Source: CAZCBN01 sp964496975 (GTDB taxonomy: Bacteria > Planctomycetota > Phycisphaerae > Phycisphaerales > UBA1924). From it: 27,349 bases of DNA. The translations under genes and the position numbers were made by a program. The stretch is from contig CAZCBN010000038.1 in NCBI GenBank assembly GCA_964496975.1, forward strand, positions 1 through 27,349, written 5' to 3'. Shown here in pieces: positions 8,433-16,366 of this stretch (position 1 is the stretch's first letter; every line of letters starts with the position of its first letter). The notes beneath the pieces are model-generated. The model saw nothing but the letters and a program-made list of their open reading frames with translations, was not told the DNA's origin and made no database searches.

Positions 8433-9779
8433 GTGAACGCGCTCGACCTCGCCTACGCCGCCGCCGCACTCCTCTCCGCCCCGCTCTGGATGCGCAAGGC
8501 CCGCGGCGGCTGGCCCGAGCGATTGGGCCGCACACCCCCGCTGCCCGCGTCCCCCCACCCATCGCCGCGTCCCCGCCTGCTGCTGCACGCCGTCTCGGTG
8601 GGCGAGGCCGCGGCGCTGCGGTCCTTGGTCCCGCTGCTGCAGCCGCACGCCGAGGTCGTCGTCAGCGCCACCACCGACACGGGGCTCGCGAGGGCCCGCG
8701 CGCTGTACGCCGATTCGTGCGCCGTGGTCCGTTACCCGCTCGACTTCTCCGCATCCGTCCGCAGGTTCCTCGACGCCGTGCGCCCAGACGCCGTCGCCCT
8801 GGTCGAGCTCGAGCTCTGGCCCAACTTCATCGCCGAGTGTCGCCGCAGGAACATCCCGGTCGCCGTCATCAACGGCCGGCTGAGCGAGCGCAGCTTCCGC
8901 AACTACCGCCGCGCGCGCCCGCTGCTGGGCGGCATGTTCCGCGCCCTCGCCTTCGCCGCCGTGCAGGATGAGGCCTACGCCGCCCGCTTCCGCCACATGG
9001 GCGTGCCCGAGGGCCGCCTGCACATCACCGGCTCGATGAAGTGGGACAACGCCCCCATCGACGACGCCCCCACCGGCCCGGGCTCGCCCGCGCACCAGCT
9101 CGCCGCCGAGTTGGGGCTCGCGCTGGGGGATCGGCCGCTGGTGGTCGCCGGCAGCACCGGGCCCGGCGAGGAGGCGCTGCTGCACGCGGCGTGCGCGCGC
9201 CTTGAACAGTCGGGCCGGCCCGTCCGCCTGCTGTGCGCCCCCAGAAAGCCCGAGCGCTTCGACGAGGCCGCCGCGGCGATGCCCGGCTGCGTGCGCCGCT
9301 CGGCCACGCGCGGCACCGTCCGGCCCCCAGACCCGGCCCGGTCGCGGTTCCTGCTCGACAGCCTGGGCGAGCTCCGCGCGGCGTACACCCTTGCCGACGT
9401 GGTCGTCGTCGGGCGCAGCTTCGGCGCGTTGCACGGCAGCGACCCCACCGAGCCCATCGGTCTGGGCAAGCCCGTCGTCATGGGCCCCCGCGCGGGGGAC
9501 TTCGCCGCGATGGTCGCCGCGTTTGAGCGCGCGGGGGCGATCCTCCGGGCCGACGAGGCCTCGCTCGACGACACCCTGCGGCGGCTGCTGACGGACCCCC
9601 AGCGCCGGGCCGAGGCCGCCGCGGCCGGGCGGGCCTGCATCGTGCACCATCGCGGGGCGAGTGCGCGGCACGCGGACCTGCTGGCGGGCCTGCTCGCCGC
9701 CGGTCTGCAGGCGCGGGGCGTGGCCCCGCCGGCGGGGGTGGCCCCGAGGCCGCCCGGTGGGGCCGGCGCGGGCGAGTGA
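8433..9779 (+). CDS. waaA: 3-deoxy-D-manno-octulosonic acid (Kdo) transferase
   Basis: A 448-residue GT30 enzyme that transfers Kdo from CMP-Kdo to lipid A precursor at the inner face of the cytoplasmic membrane. The short N-terminal membrane anchor is present (residues 4-20), then W-x-E-R-x-G as in E. coli WaaA. HAVSVGEAAAL (residues 52-62) contains the catalytic-base glutamate E58. VELELWPNF (near residue 127) and the C-terminal GELRAAYTLADVVVVGRSF are also typical. The usual GGHNPLE donor-site loop reads HGSDPTEP here, conserved in shape but changed in sequence. The start is GTG; no ATG in frame is better placed. It follows the symporter by 89 bases, with a TACCAT -10-like box at 8388-8393, so it may have its own promoter. 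Its presence implies an LPS-type outer membrane. Confidence 0.88.
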   Translation: MNALDLAYAAAALLSAPLWMRKARGGWPERLGRTPPLPASPHPSPRPRLLLHAVSVGEAAALRSLVPLLQPHAEVVVSATTDTGLARARALYADSCAVVRYPLDFSASVRRFLDAVRPDAVALVELELWPNFIAECRRRNIPVAVINGRLSERSFRNYRRARPLLGGMFRALAFAAVQDEAYAARFRHMGVPEGRLHITGSMKWDNAPIDDAPTGPGSPAHQLAAELGLALGDRPLVVAGSTGPGEEALLHAACARLEQSGRPVRLLCAPRKPERFDEAAAAMPGCVRRSATRGTVRPPDPARSRFLLDSLGELRAAYTLADVVVVGRSFGALHGSDPTEPIGLGKPVVMGPRAGDFAAMVAAFERAGAILRADEASLDDTLRRLLTDPQRRAEAAAAGRACIVHHRGASARHADLLAGLLAAGLQARGVAPPAGVAPRPPGGAGAGE

Positions 9780-9924
9780 CGCCTTTGCAGCGGCGTCGAT
9801 CGGGTTGAGGCATAACATCGTGCTCGGCCTCGTCCGGCGCGGCGTGTCGACCCGACACGCCACCCCGGGCGGGGGCGAGCGGTGCGCACGACCGCGGGCG
9901 TTTCCCGGGCGGCGCGCACGTTCC

Positions 9925-9996
9925 GAGGGCGTAGCTCAATGGTAGAGCAGCGGACTTTTAATCCGTTGGTTCAGGGTTCAAGTCCCTGCGCCCTCA
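9925..9996 (+). tRNA. tRNA-Lys (anticodon TTT)
   Basis: A complete cloverleaf of 72 bases. The acceptor GAGGGCG (9925-9931) pairs with CGCCCTC (9989-9995), and the discriminator is A. The D-arm is GCTC/GAGC. The anticodon stem GCGGA/TCCGT closes the loop CTTTTAA, placing the anticodon TTT at 9957-9959. The T-arm is CAGGG-TTCAAGT-CCCTG. CCA is not encoded. The gene sits 145 bases after waaA and 50 bases before the SNF2 gene. Confidence 0.97.
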
Positions 9997-10045
9997 TTGC
10001 CGGCCCCGGCGATCTGCGGCTCCGCCCCGTGGCCGGGGGTGCGGC

Positions 10046-13000
10046 ATGCTGAGTGACCGGGTGAGCGGCCGAATCGGCGGCGCGACAGGACGCGGGCTTC
10101 CGGCCCAGCGCAGCGACCGGGGCCCGGCGCCAGCCGACGCCCCGCCCGCGGTGGTGCACGCCGTATTCGCCGGCGGCTCGCTCGTGCTCTGGGGCGAGGG
10201 CCCGCAGTCGGCCGCGCTCGCCCAGGCGGCGGAAGCCCCGGCCGCACCGGCGGTCGCGGCCGACCCCGCGGGCGCGACGCCCGCGGCGGACGCGCCCGAC
10301 ACGGCGGTTGAAGACGCCCCGGCCCACCCCTCGGCGCTGAACTGGGCCGAGTTGGGCACGCTCGCGCAGCGGGCGGCGGGGGGATCGGTCGGGGAGCCCG
10401 CGCGTGTGCCGCTGCGGCTGCCCGCGCTGCCGCGGGGCCCGCTGATGAGCGCGACGCTCCGGCGGCTTCTGGGGCAGGACGAGTGGCAGCCGGGCGATGA
10501 GGCGGCGCGGCTCGGCGTGTACAGCGTGCCGGCGCTGTGCATCGACGCCTGGCGCGCGCCCGACGTGCTGGAGTCGCTGCTGGAGCTCGCGCGGCACGCG
10601 GAAGACGGCGCGGCGTGGGGCGGGCGGGCCGTCTCGATGGGCCCGGGGGTGGAGTTTTACGCCCTCGTCACGCGGCTGGCCCGGCACCTGCTGGCGCAGC
10701 AGCGCTTCGTGCCCATGCTGCGGCAATCGGCGAGCGGCGAGCTGAGCGGCGCCTGGTACCCCTGGGTGGCCGACGAGGCGACGGCGCAGCGCGTCCGCCG
10801 GCTGGTGGGCGCGATGCCCGCGGCGGCCCGGTGCGCTGTTGACGACCGGCAGCACGACGCGTGGCGGGTGACGGAGGGCGCGCTCTCGGCCGTGGTGGAT
10901 GCGCTGTGCCGCCGCACGCTGGTGGACGAGTCGATGCTCGACACGGTGACGGGGCGCGACCCGGCGGACGCGCAGGTCGCCTGGATGCAGGCGTTGCTGG
11001 GCGACGCCGACGACGTGCGCACGCCCGCGGTGGAGCGGGGCGAGGTCGCGCGGCGTGTGCGCCGCTGGATCGGCACGCTGGACGAGCGGGGCCAATCCTC
11101 CGCGTGGCGGCTCCTGCTGCGGCTCAACGAGCCCCCGCCCGACAAGCTCCCCGCGACGATGGACGCGCCGGCGGACAACCTGGAGTGGTCGGTCAGCTTC
11201 CACCTGCAGAGCCAGGACGACTCGTCGCTGATCGTGGACGGGGCGGACATCTGGCTGCTGACGCGGGAGAGCCTGAACGTCGGCGGCCTGCACCTCGAGA
11301 AGCCTCAGGAGCTGCTGCTCGCCGAGCTGGGCCGGGCGAGCCGGATCTACAAGAAGCTGGAGAGCGCGCTCGACGACAGCGAGCCGGTGGACGTGCCGCT
11401 GAAGACGAAGGACGCGTACGCCTTTCTGCGCGAGGTGAAGCCCGTGCTGATGGAGCAGGGCTTCGGCGTCGAGTGCCCCGCGTGGTGGGAGAGCCCGGCG
11501 GGGCGGCTCGGGGCGCGGCTGCGGATCGAGAGCGACCCGCTCGAGGCGCTGGTCGACAGCGGGGCGGGCGCGGCGAGCGGGTCGGGCCCGCAGCTCGGCC
11601 TCTCGGCGCTCGTGGGCTACCACTGGGAGATCGCGATCGGCGACACCACGCTCACGCTGAACGAGTTCGAGCAGCTCGCGGCGAAGAAGACGCCGCTGGT
11701 GCGGATCAACGGCCGGTGGGTGGAGATCCGGCCCGAGGACGTGGCGAGCGCGATCGAGTTCATCAAGGAAAACCCCGGCGGCAGCATGAAGCTGGGCGAG
11801 GCCCTGCGGCTCGCCTTCAGCGCCGACCTCCGGCAGACGGGCGTGCCGATCCTGGGGCTCGACGCGTCGGGCTGGGTGTCGCAGATGCTGGGCGCGGGCG
11901 GCGACGGCGCCGACGGCGGGAGCCAGCGCATCCCGATGCTGGAGACGCCCGGGTCGTTCAAGGGGACGCTGCGGCCCTATCAGCAGCGTGGGCTCTCGTG
12001 GCTCGCGTTCATGGAGCGGTTCGGCTTCGGGGCCTGCCTCGCCGACGACATGGGCCTGGGCAAGACGGTGCAGCTCCTGGCGCTGCTGCTGAACGAGCGC
12101 GAGGCGCGGCTGGCGGCCGCGGCCGCGGGCGAGGTGCCCAAGAGCGACCGCCCGGCCGACAAGCGGCTGATGGGCCCGACGCTGCTGATCGTGCCGATGT
12201 CGGTGGTGGGGAACTGGACGAACGAGCTGAAGCGGTTCGCCCCAGACATCCGCGTGCTGGTGCACCACGGGCTGACGCGGCTCGCCGGTGACGACCTGCT
12301 GGTGGGCGCGGTGACGCACGACATCGTGATCACGACGTACGCGCTGGCGAACCGTGACCGCGAGACGCTGGAGCAGGTGGGGTGGAACCGCATCGTGCTG
12401 GACGAGGCGCAGTGCATCAAGAACCCGGCGGCCAAGCAGAGCCTCGCCGTGCGGAGCCTGCCCGCGGACAAGCGGATCGCGCTCACGGGGACGCCCGTTG
12501 AGAACAGGCTGAGCGAGCTGTGGAGCATCATGGACTTCCTGAACCCGGGCTACCTGGGCCCGAGCGCGACGTTCAGGAAGAAGTTCAGCATGCCGATCGA
12601 GCGGTACCGCGACGCGGGCAAGGCGGAGCAGCTGCGCGGGCTGGTGCGGCCCTTCATCCTGCGTCGTGTGAAGACGGACCCGACGGTCGTCGCCGACCTG
12701 CCCGACAAGCTGGAGACGCGCGAGTACACGCACCTGACGAGCGAGCAGGCGGCGCTGTACGAGAGCACGGTGAAGCGGATGCTGAGCGAGGTGGAGGCGA
12801 GCGAGGGCATCCACCGCCGGGGCCTGGTGCTGGCGGCGCTCATCCGGCTCAAGCAGATCTGCAACCACCCCTCGCAGATGCTCAAGGACCACGAGCCCGA
12901 GAGCGCCACCCCGCCCGACCACCGCCGCAGCGGCAAGTGCACCCGCCTGCTGGAGATGATGGACGAGGTGCTGGCCGAGGGGGAGAAGGCGCTGGTCTTC

Positions 13001-13477
13001 ACGCAGTTCCGGCAGATGGGCCACCTGCTGGCGTCGATGCTGCGGCACGAGATGGGCCGCGACGTGCTCTTCCTGCACGGCGGGACGCCGCAGGGTGCGC
13101 GCACGAAGATGGTCGAGATGTTCCAGGACGGGAAGAGCAACAAGCCCATCCTGATCCTGAGCCTGAAGGCGGGGGGCGTGGGCCTCAACCTGACGGCCGC
13201 CACGCACGTCTTCCACTTTGACCGCTGGTGGAACCCGGCGGTGGAGAACCAGGCGACAGACCGGGCGTACCGCATCGGCCAGACGCGGACGGTGCATGTG
13301 CACAAGTTCGTCGTGCGGGGCACGCTCGAGGAACGCATCGACGAGATGATCGAGAGCAAGACCGAACTGGCCGAGAAGATCATCGGCGCGGGCGAGCGCT
13401 GGCTGACCGAGCTCAGCAGCGACCAGCTCCGCGACATCCTGACCCTGCGGGCCGACGCCATCGGCGACGACGAGTGA
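10046..13477 (+). CDS. SNF2-family DEAD/DEAH-like ATPase
   Basis: A 1143-residue protein of the bacterial SNF2 group. The first 500 or so residues match the layout of the SNF2-associated N-terminal region (VVHAVFAGGSLVLWGEGPQ near residue 33). The two-lobed motor follows: Walker A DDMGLGKT with K673, motif II DEAQ at 786-789, LTGTPVENRLSELWSIMDF in motif III, then the C-terminal lobe with LHGGTPQGAR, SLKAGGVGLNLTAA and RAYRIGQTRTVHVHKF, ending at LRDILTL. All catalytic motifs are intact, so it should be an active ATP-driven DNA or protein-DNA translocase in the cytoplasm. The start chosen is ATG 10046, with only a weak GGGGG ribosome site. A SWIM zinc-finger gene follows 44 bases later, the same pairing as B. 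subtilis ywqA/ywqB. The exact role is unknown. Confidence 0.92.
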   Translation: MLSDRVSGRIGGATGRGLPAQRSDRGPAPADAPPAVVHAVFAGGSLVLWGEGPQSAALAQAAEAPAAPAVAADPAGATPAADAPDTAVEDAPAHPSALNWAELGTLAQRAAGGSVGEPARVPLRLPALPRGPLMSATLRRLLGQDEWQPGDEAARLGVYSVPALCIDAWRAPDVLESLLELARHAEDGAAWGGRAVSMGPGVEFYALVTRLARHLLAQQRFVPMLRQSASGELSGAWYPWVADEATAQRVRRLVGAMPAAARCAVDDRQHDAWRVTEGALSAVVDALCRRTLVDESMLDTVTGRDPADAQVAWMQALLGDADDVRTPAVERGEVARRVRRWIGTLDERGQSSAWRLLLRLNEPPPDKLPATMDAPADNLEWSVSFHLQSQDDSSLIVDGADIWLLTRESLNVGGLHLEKPQELLLAELGRASRIYKKLESALDDSEPVDVPLKTKDAYAFLREVKPVLMEQGFGVECPAWWESPAGRLGARLRIESDPLEALVDSGAGAASGSGPQLGLSALVGYHWEIAIGDTTLTLNEFEQLAAKKTPLVRINGRWVEIRPEDVASAIEFIKENPGGSMKLGEALRLAFSADLRQTGVPILGLDASGWVSQMLGAGGDGADGGSQRIPMLETPGSFKGTLRPYQQRGLSWLAFMERFGFGACLADDMGLGKTVQLLALLLNEREARLAAAAAGEVPKSDRPADKRLMGPTLLIVPMSVVGNWTNELKRFAPDIRVLVHHGLTRLAGDDLLVGAVTHDIVITTYALANRDRETLEQVGWNRIVLDEAQCIKNPAAKQSLAVRSLPADKRIALTGTPVENRLSELWSIMDFLNPGYLGPSATFRKKFSMPIERYRDAGKAEQLRGLVRPFILRRVKTDPTVVADLPDKLETREYTHLTSEQAALYESTVKRMLSEVEASEGIHRRGLVLAALIRLKQICNHPSQMLKDHEPESATPPDHRRSGKCTRLLEMMDEVLAEGEKALVFTQFRQMGHLLASMLRHEMGRDVLFLHGGTPQGARTKMVEMFQDGKSNKPILILSLKAGGVGLNLTAATHVFHFDRWWNPAVENQATDRAYRIGQTRTVHVHKFVVRGTLEERIDEMIESKTELAEKIIGAGERWLTELSSDQLRDILTLRADAIGDDE

Positions 13478-13521
13478 CGCCCCCCGAACCCACCCCGCCC
13501 GCAACGACCCCTGGGGAACGC

Positions 13522-14865
13522 ATGACCGGCGGCCCGACACGTCAACCCGGCGACGGATCCGCGGCGGAGAACCCGCGGCCGACGATCTCGCGCGTGCCCA
13601 AGCCGCCGGTGCCGCTCGCGGCCGTTCGCGCCGCGGCGCGGTCCAACGCGCGTCCCGGGCTGCGGCCCGCGCCGCCGCCCCCCGCAGCGACCCCGGCCCC
13701 GCTGCCTCGCGCGGACGACGCCGAGCCCACCTCCGACAGCGAGGCGCGGCCCGACGCGGAGGCCCGGCCCGACGCGGAGACCCGGCCCGACGCGGAGACC
13801 GGGACGGACAAGGCCGCCGGTTCCGCGGGCGAGGGCGACGCCTCGGCGATCGCCCCCGAGGGCGCGGGCGGCGCAGGCGGCCCGGGCGGGCCGCAGGCGG
13901 GTCGGCCCCTGGCGCCGGGGCAGCGCCCTGTGCGCCCGCTGCCGGTGAACCCGCGGCGCGTCCGCGGCGGCATTCGGCTGAAGAACAAAGAGGGCGAGGG
14001 CGTCGGCTGGGTCGCGGCGCGCGTCCGGCGGCTCATGGAGCTCGGCGCGGCGGGCGAGGCCCTGCGCGAGGGGCTGGACTACGCCGCCGGCGGGCAGACC
14101 AAGCGTCTGGACTTTGAGGTGGGCCGGGTCAGCGCGACGGTGCAGGGCCGGCGTCCCAAGCCGTACGAGACGGTGCTCTCGCTGCCCGCCTTCGGACCCG
14201 CCGAGGCCGAGCGCATCGTGGCGGCGATGGCCGACCAGGCGAAGTACGCGGCGAAGCTGCTGAGCGGCGAGCTGCCGCCGAACATCGAGGACGTCTTTGC
14301 CCCGCTGGGGCTGCAGCTCCTGCCGACGGACCCGGCGGACGTGAAGACGGAGTGCTCGTGCTTTGAGCCCAAGCCGTGGTGCAAGCACGCGGTGTGCGTC
14401 GCCGCGATCGCCGCGGAGCGGCTGGGGGCCGACCCGTTCCTGATCTTCGGCTGGCACGGGCTGCCGGGGTCGGAGCTGGTGGACCGCCTGCGCGACCACC
14501 GGGTGCTGGCGGGGCAGTCGGGCGGGGCCCAGGCGGTGCACCAGGCCCACGTCCCGGGCGTGACCGACACGGCCGCCGTCCCGCTGGACGCGATGCTCGA
14601 CCGGTTCTGGGCGGTCGGGGGGGATCTGTCGGCCCTGGATCTGCCGCTGGCGCCGCCGCCGGTGAGCCACCCCCTGTTGAGGCGACTGGGGGCCAGCCCC
14701 TTCACCGAGGGGAAGTTCCCGCTCGTGGGCCTGCTCGCGACGTGCTATTCCTTAATCAGCGAGCGGACGCTGCGCGAGGCGCTGGACGACGGGTCCGCGT
14801 CGGAGGGGGGCGAGGCCGGCGCGGGCGGCGGCGACGAGGAGGCGGACGGGGCAGACGGGGCCTGA
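13522..14865 (+). CDS. SWIM zinc-finger protein paired with SNF2 ATPase
   Basis: A 447-residue protein. The diagnostic SWIM motif C-x-C-x6-C-x-H is C278, C280, C287, H289 within CSCFEPKPWCKH. Upstream, the region from about residue 145 (RVRGGIRLKNKEGEGVGWVA) carries the conserved fold of SWIM proteins that accompany SNF2 ATPases. The first 140 residues are Pro/Ala/Arg-rich and probably disordered, with a tandem hexapeptide near residues 73-92. The C-terminus is a Gly/Glu/Asp-rich tail. The start is ATG 13522, with GGGGAACGC just upstream and a position 44 bases after the SNF2 stop; the frame is open further upstream but that overlaps the ATPase gene. SWIM domains bind DNA or proteins, so this is probably the specificity partner of the ATPase. 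Confidence 0.85.
   Translation: MTGGPTRQPGDGSAAENPRPTISRVPKPPVPLAAVRAAARSNARPGLRPAPPPPAATPAPLPRADDAEPTSDSEARPDAEARPDAETRPDAETGTDKAAGSAGEGDASAIAPEGAGGAGGPGGPQAGRPLAPGQRPVRPLPVNPRRVRGGIRLKNKEGEGVGWVAARVRRLMELGAAGEALREGLDYAAGGQTKRLDFEVGRVSATVQGRRPKPYETVLSLPAFGPAEAERIVAAMADQAKYAAKLLSGELPPNIEDVFAPLGLQLLPTDPADVKTECSCFEPKPWCKHAVCVAAIAAERLGADPFLIFGWHGLPGSELVDRLRDHRVLAGQSGGAQAVHQAHVPGVTDTAAVPLDAMLDRFWAVGGDLSALDLPLAPPPVSHPLLRRLGASPFTEGKFPLVGLLATCYSLISERTLREALDDGSASEGGEAGAGGGDEEADGADGA
13741..13800 (+). repeat. 18-bp tandem repeat inside the SWIM gene
   Basis: Three complete 18-base units (13741-13758, 13759-13776, 13777-13794) and a partial fourth encode E-A/T-R-P-D-A three times. Units differ at only a few bases. 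They lie in the disordered N-terminal segment and keep the reading frame, so copy-number change would lengthen or shorten the linker without breaking the gene. Confidence 0.85.
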
Positions 14866-14934
14866 TTCCGGTGGGGTGCCGCGGCCGGGGGGGGCGTGCG
14901 GAAAACCTTTTCGCCGCGTGACTTGTGTGAGCGG

Positions 14935-15000
14935 ATGAAGAAACCCGTGCTGAAAGCGATGCCGCTTTCGCATCGCTCTGGCATTGGCGTCGTGCCCTAG
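14935..15000 (+). CDS. Possible 21-residue leader peptide
   Basis: ATG at 14935 opens a 21-codon frame ending in TAG at 14998-15000; it begins MKKPVLKAMPLSH. GAGCGG lies just before the ATG. The stretch is visibly less GC-rich than its surroundings (AAG AAA, CTT TCG CAT). It lies between the SWIM gene and the PEP-CTERM-like gene and contains two overlapping alternative hairpins. It could be a leader peptide, or the frame could be incidental to the structured RNA or DNA. No similarity is recognised. Confidence 0.3.
   Translation: MKKPVLKAMPLSHRSGIGVVP
14952..14977 (+). promoter_or_regulatory. Mutually exclusive hairpins, attenuator-like
   Basis: Hairpin 1 pairs GAAAGCG (14952-14958) with CGCTTTC (14963-14969) around the loop ATGC. 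Hairpin 2 pairs AGCGATGC (14955-14962) with GCATCGCT (14970-14977) around a seven-base loop. Both stems are perfect, and they share bases 14955-14958 and use each other's loops, so only one can form at a time. This is the geometry of a structural switch. No U-tract follows, so if it controls expression it more probably acts on translation or Rho access than as an intrinsic terminator. Confidence 0.45.
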
Positions 15001-15147
15001 GTAACGTTCGGAGAAGAGTGAGCAGGCGCGACGCGGAGTGCTCGGTGCCCCAAGGGGTTCCGGGGTGTCGCGCCGGGACAGAGATGCCCGCGGCGGGCTG
15101 TGGGGCCTGAGATGGCCGCGGGGCGGGTCGGTTGGGGGAAATCGCGC

Positions 15148-15552
15148 ATGCGGTGTGTTTCCGGCATCGTGCGAGAGCGGGAAGGCCGGGCCGGGCGGGC
15201 CCGGTCGGCGGGCGGGCTGTCGCCCGCGATGGCGGCGGTGGCGGCTCTTGCGGTCGCGCCGTCGTGGATGGCGGCCGGCGTGGCGTCACCGGCCTGGGCG
15301 GCGGCGGCGAGCCCGATGGGCGGGGCCTCGTTCTCGGGCTTTGACGCGGTGATGTCGCAGCACATCGGGTCCAGCCTTGCGCGGGCCCAAGCCTCGGCGG
15401 CGCAGGCCCTTGCGGCCCCCGCGGGTGCGCGAGTCGTGGAGCCCGACGCGGACCAGGCCGTTCGCGTGCCGGCGCCGGGGGCGGCGACGCTGCTGGTGCT
15501 GGGGTCGTCGCTGGCGTTGCTGCGGTCGCCGGGTCGCCGCCGGAAGGCGTGA
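15148..15552 (+). CDS. Small PEP-CTERM-like exported protein
   Basis: A 134-residue protein from ATG 15148, chosen because GGGGGAA lies 8 bases upstream; earlier in-frame starts are GTG 15100 and ATG 15112. A hydrophobic segment ending PAWAAAAS (near residues 46-53) looks like a signal peptide with an Ala-x-Ala cleavage site. The C-terminus is VPAPGAATLLVLGSSLALL followed by RSPGRRRKA: a Pro/Gly motif, a hydrophobic helix and a basic end. This is the architecture of PEP-CTERM sorting tails recognised by exosortase. The mature middle is only about 55 residues, Ala/Ser/Gln-rich, with no known domain. It is probably a surface or matrix-associated protein; no exosortase gene is in the window. Confidence 0.6.
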   Translation: MRCVSGIVREREGRAGRARSAGGLSPAMAAVAALAVAPSWMAAGVASPAWAAAASPMGGASFSGFDAVMSQHIGSSLARAQASAAQALAAPAGARVVEPDADQAVRVPAPGAATLLVLGSSLALLRSPGRRRKA

Positions 15553-15575
15553 CCGGCAGGCCGAGCGTGCCCCGC

Positions 15576-15639
15576 GGCGAGGCAATACCGCGGTGAGGCA
15601 ATACCGCGGAGAGGCAACACGGCGGAGAGGCAACACAAG
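15576..15639 (+). repeat. 16-bp tandem array after the PEP-CTERM-like gene
   Basis: Four units of exactly 16 bases start at 15576, 15592, 15608 and 15624. The core GAGGCAAxAC is constant; the flanks vary (accgcgg, acggcgg, acaagg). The array begins 23 bases after the stop codon and ends 11 bases before the candidate promoter at 15651. Confidence 0.85.
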
Positions 15640-15650
15640 GACGAACGGCG

Positions 15651-15679
15651 TTGACCGGCCCGGGTGGCGGGCTTAGCCT
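15651..15679 (+). promoter_or_regulatory. Strong sigma70-type promoter candidate
   Basis: TTGACC at 15651-15656 is followed, after exactly 17 bases, by TAGCCT at 15674-15679. This is the closest match to a housekeeping promoter that I can see in the window. It points right, into about 500 bases without a credible coding gene and then tRNA-Gln at 16185. Transcription would begin near 15686. Confidence 0.5.
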
Positions 15680-16184
15680 TTCGACGAGCGGAACCGCCGG
15701 CGACGGACGGTTGGTGTTTACCTTGATTGGGGTGATCCAACCCGAGGCACCGGCATGAGCCCCCCGCGGCTGCGCAGCGTTCAGCGGCGCACCTGCGGCG
15801 AGGGGGGTTCAGTTCCAAGTGTGCCGGTGGCTGGCCCGCCCGAGACCCCTCGGACGGCGTTCAGCGGGGCGCACGAACAGCCGCGGCCGTGAAGCTCCCA
15901 CGCGGTGGGGGTCGCGGACCGCGATGCGGTCCGATGACCCGGCGATGCCCCCCTGGTTTTGTGGGGTGGGCGTGGCCCTGACGCGGAGGAGCGGCGGCGA
16001 CGACGCGGCCGACACAGCCGGCGATCGAGACAGCCGGCGATCGACACCGTTCGGCGATCCACACATCACACCGAGTCGCGATGGCCCTCGGCGGCCGCTG
16101 ACCCGCTCCGGCGACATGGCCCGAGTGGGCGCGGCGAGGCTCGCGGTGGGTGGCGTTGGGTGCCGCGTTTGGGTGAGACGCGTT
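15680..16184. other. Gene-poor spacer with hairpins and repeats
   Basis: No coding gene is supported here; open frames on both strands are Arg/Pro-rich and lack ribosome sites. Near its left end are small perfect stems: GCGG-AA-CCGC at 15688-15697, and GGTTGG (15709-15714) with CCAACC (15737-15742). A perfect 8-bp hairpin, CGGACCGC-GAT-GCGGTCCG, lies at 15915-15933, and a 16-bp repeat at 16014-16061. Given the promoter at 15651 this could be a long tRNA leader or a small RNA, but I recognise no known RNA family: no RNase P, tmRNA or SRP signature sequences. Confidence 0.5.
16014..16061 (+). repeat. 16-bp tandem repeat, three copies
   Basis: Units at 16014-16029 and 16030-16045 are identical except for the last base (ACAGCCGGCGATCGA plus G or C). 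A third unit at 16046-16061 is diverged but keeps GGCGATC in phase. It has the same 16-base period as the array at 15576, with an unrelated sequence. Confidence 0.7.
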
Positions 16185-16255
16185 TTCCCGATGGTGTAAC
16201 GGTAGCACAGGTGATTTTGGTTCATCTAGTCCAGGTTCGAATCCTGGTCGGGAAA
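16185..16255 (+). tRNA. tRNA-Gln (anticodon TTG)
   Basis: A complete 71-base cloverleaf. The acceptor TTCCCGA (16185-16191) pairs with TCGGGAA (16248-16254), and the discriminator is A. The D-stem is GTG/CAC around TAACGGTAG. The anticodon stem GGTGA/TCATC closes the loop TTTTGGT, putting TTG at 16217-16219. The variable loop is TAGT, and the T-arm is CCAGG-TTCGAAT-CCTGG. CCA is not encoded. Confidence 0.96.
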
Positions 16256-16366
16256 TTGTCAGGACAGTTTCGGATCGACCTCGGGCACGCCTCGGATCTC
16301 CGTGCGTGGGCCGGGGGCACGCCGCCGCGGGGGCGGGTGCTGGGCGGCGGGTTTTCTGAGTGACGT

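Noticed and set aside
9778..9797. Intrinsic terminator after waaA (GACGCC...GGCGTC)
   Set aside because: It has only a six-base stem with no T-tract, which is common by chance at this GC content.
9971..13540. A 1189-codon open frame on the minus strand opposite the SNF2 gene
   Set aside because: It is the antisense of a gene with all helicase motifs intact. Its product is Arg/His/Leu/Gln-rich without motifs, as expected for high-GC codon usage leaving one antisense phase open.
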